Below, one piece after another: positions 7,133-7,800 of a stretch of DNA of 7,800 nt. The stretch covers positions 1 through 7,800 of the forward strand of contig JBGQHM010000316.1 of NCBI GenBank assembly GCA_041497995.1, in the 5' to 3' direction. The stretch comes from DATKMS01 sp041497995. Lineage in GTDB: Bacteria; Desulfobacterota; Binatia; HRBIN30. Positions within the stretch are counted from its first letter, which is position 1, and each line of letters starts with the position of its first letter. The position numbers were made by a program, and so were the translations under genes. The notes under the pieces were generated by a model. That model was given only the letters and a program-made list of their open reading frames with translations, was not told the DNA's origin and ran no database searches.

Positions 7133-7800
7133 TCACTTGTCTAGGCCTACCTTCTTCAGCAGCGCCGTGAAGCGCGGGTCGGAGCGCAACGGGTCGAGCT
7201 CGGGATCGATCTTCCACCACGGTGCGTAGTACGAGTGTTGTGCCGCGGCTTCGTCCAGCGCCGCGAAGGCCTCGTCGACCTGGCCCAGCCCAATATGCAC
7301 CGTCGCCAGGAAGGCAGCGGAGACGAACGTGTCGCGCATCTGCTCGTGCAAATGGTTGAGCACCTCGGTCGCTTTGCTCCTGTCCCCCGCGTCGGCATAG
7401 GCGCGCCCGAGAGCCGACTCTGCTTCTGGGCCCGCGCCCAGCTTCACGGCGGTGCGCAGCTCTTCAATCGCCTCGGGGAATCTGCCGGTGCGCGCGTACA
7501 CGCGTCCGAGGAACAAGTGTGCGTAGCCGTAGTCCGGGTCGGTGTTGATCGTAGCGCGCAGCTGCTTGATCGCCTCATCGTAACGGCGGGTGAGATAGAG
7601 ATTGATGCCGAGGTAGGCGTTGGTTTCAGACGACAGCGGATCCAGCTCGACCGCGCGGCGCGACTCGGCGAGTCCCTCATCGACCTGGCCGGTGGCGACC
7701 AAGTACCAGCCGTTCATTTCATGAGCGGAGGCTAAGTCGGGCTGCATCGCGACCGCCGTTTGGAATTCGCGTCGCGCTGCGGCGTCGTCATGGTCGTACC
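7133..7800 (-). CDS. TPR-repeat protein, C-terminal part (5' partial)
   Basis: The frame remains open to the right window edge. The codons before the first internal ATG (7747) read as typical TPR sequence (...AARREFQTAVAMQPDLASAH), so that ATG is not the start. About 221 residues are visible and contain five to six tetratricopeptide repeats of about 34 residues, with the usual A..A...DP..A spacing (for example AVELDPLSSETNAYLG and INTDPDYGYAHLFLGRVYARTG). The ending, WWKIDPELDPLRSDPRFTALLKKVGLDK-like with LRSDPRF near the C-terminus, is common in proteins that fuse TPRs to an N-terminal Ser/Thr kinase, winged-helix DNA-binding or cyclase domain. The effector domain lies outside the window, so the role cannot be assigned beyond protein-protein scaffolding, probably in signalling. 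It lies upstream of the desaturase gene on the same strand. Confidence 0.85.
   Translation of the reverse strand, partial: YDHDDAAARREFQTAVAMQPDLASAHEMNGWYLVATGQVDEGLAESRRAVELDPLSSETNAYLGINLYLTRRYDEAIKQLRATINTDPDYGYAHLFLGRVYARTGRFPEAIEELRTAVKLGAGPEAESALGRAYADAGDRSKATEVLNHLHEQMRDTFVSAAFLATVHIGLGQVDEAFAALDEAAAQHSYYAPWWKIDPELDPLRSDPRFTALLKKVGLDK

Noticed and set aside
7116..7140. Second small inverted repeat (AGACA/TGTCT) around the TPR gene stop
   Set aside because: It is a five-base stem with an eight-base AT-containing loop and no T-run; too weak to call a structure.
6309..7229. 306-codon plus-strand open frame across the desaturase
   Set aside because: It is the hydrophilic complement of a membrane protein that has intact histidine boxes, and it crosses the intergenic gap and another gene's end, so it is a shadow frame.
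7745..7747. ATG as the start of the TPR gene
   Set aside because: The codons upstream, to the window edge, continue the TPR pattern in frame.

Overview
The window looks like a piece of a GC-rich bacterial chromosome. It is densely coding, uses GC-ending codons, and its genes lie close together or overlap. The families present are a class III cyclase/ATPase/TPR signalling giant, a UbiA prenyltransferase, a membrane desaturase and a TPR protein. Together they suggest a Gram-negative soil or freshwater lineage, such as a deltaproteobacterium-like, Acidobacteria-like or Binatota-like uncultured group. That placement is inference; no rRNA or marker gene is present. I see no tRNA, rRNA, CRISPR array, IS element or phage gene.

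Layout. Positions 1-3891 (+) hold the 3' part of a very large protein cut by the left edge: a partial cyclase domain, a second cyclase domain, a P-loop ATPase and a long TPR-like helical tail, the order found in soluble adenylyl cyclase (ADCY10-like). After 18 bases, 3910-4905 (+) encodes a multi-pass membrane protein resembling the carotenoid hydratase CruF/DUF422 family. Its stop overlaps (ATGA) the start of a UbiA-family prenyltransferase, 4902-5990 (+). These three genes look like one operon. On the minus strand, a three-histidine-box fatty-acid desaturase converges on them and its reading frame runs 201 bases into the prenyltransferase gene. Upstream of the desaturase on the same strand is the C-terminal part of a TPR protein, cut by the right edge. 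The roughly 75-base gap between these two minus-strand genes carries a possible weak terminator and promoter.

How they may work together. The CruF-like/UbiA pair resembles the gene pair that makes C50 bacterioruberin-type carotenoids in haloarchaea (lycopene elongase plus hydratase). One reading is a membrane isoprenoid or carotenoid modification module, co-transcribed with a bicarbonate- or Ca2+-type cyclase homologue and lying beside a lipid desaturase, so the locus may concern membrane composition. This is a hypothesis. The families themselves are known; what is unusual is their linkage, the split and partly non-canonical cyclase active site, an in-frame 9-bp repeat in the signalling protein, and the convergent gene overlap.
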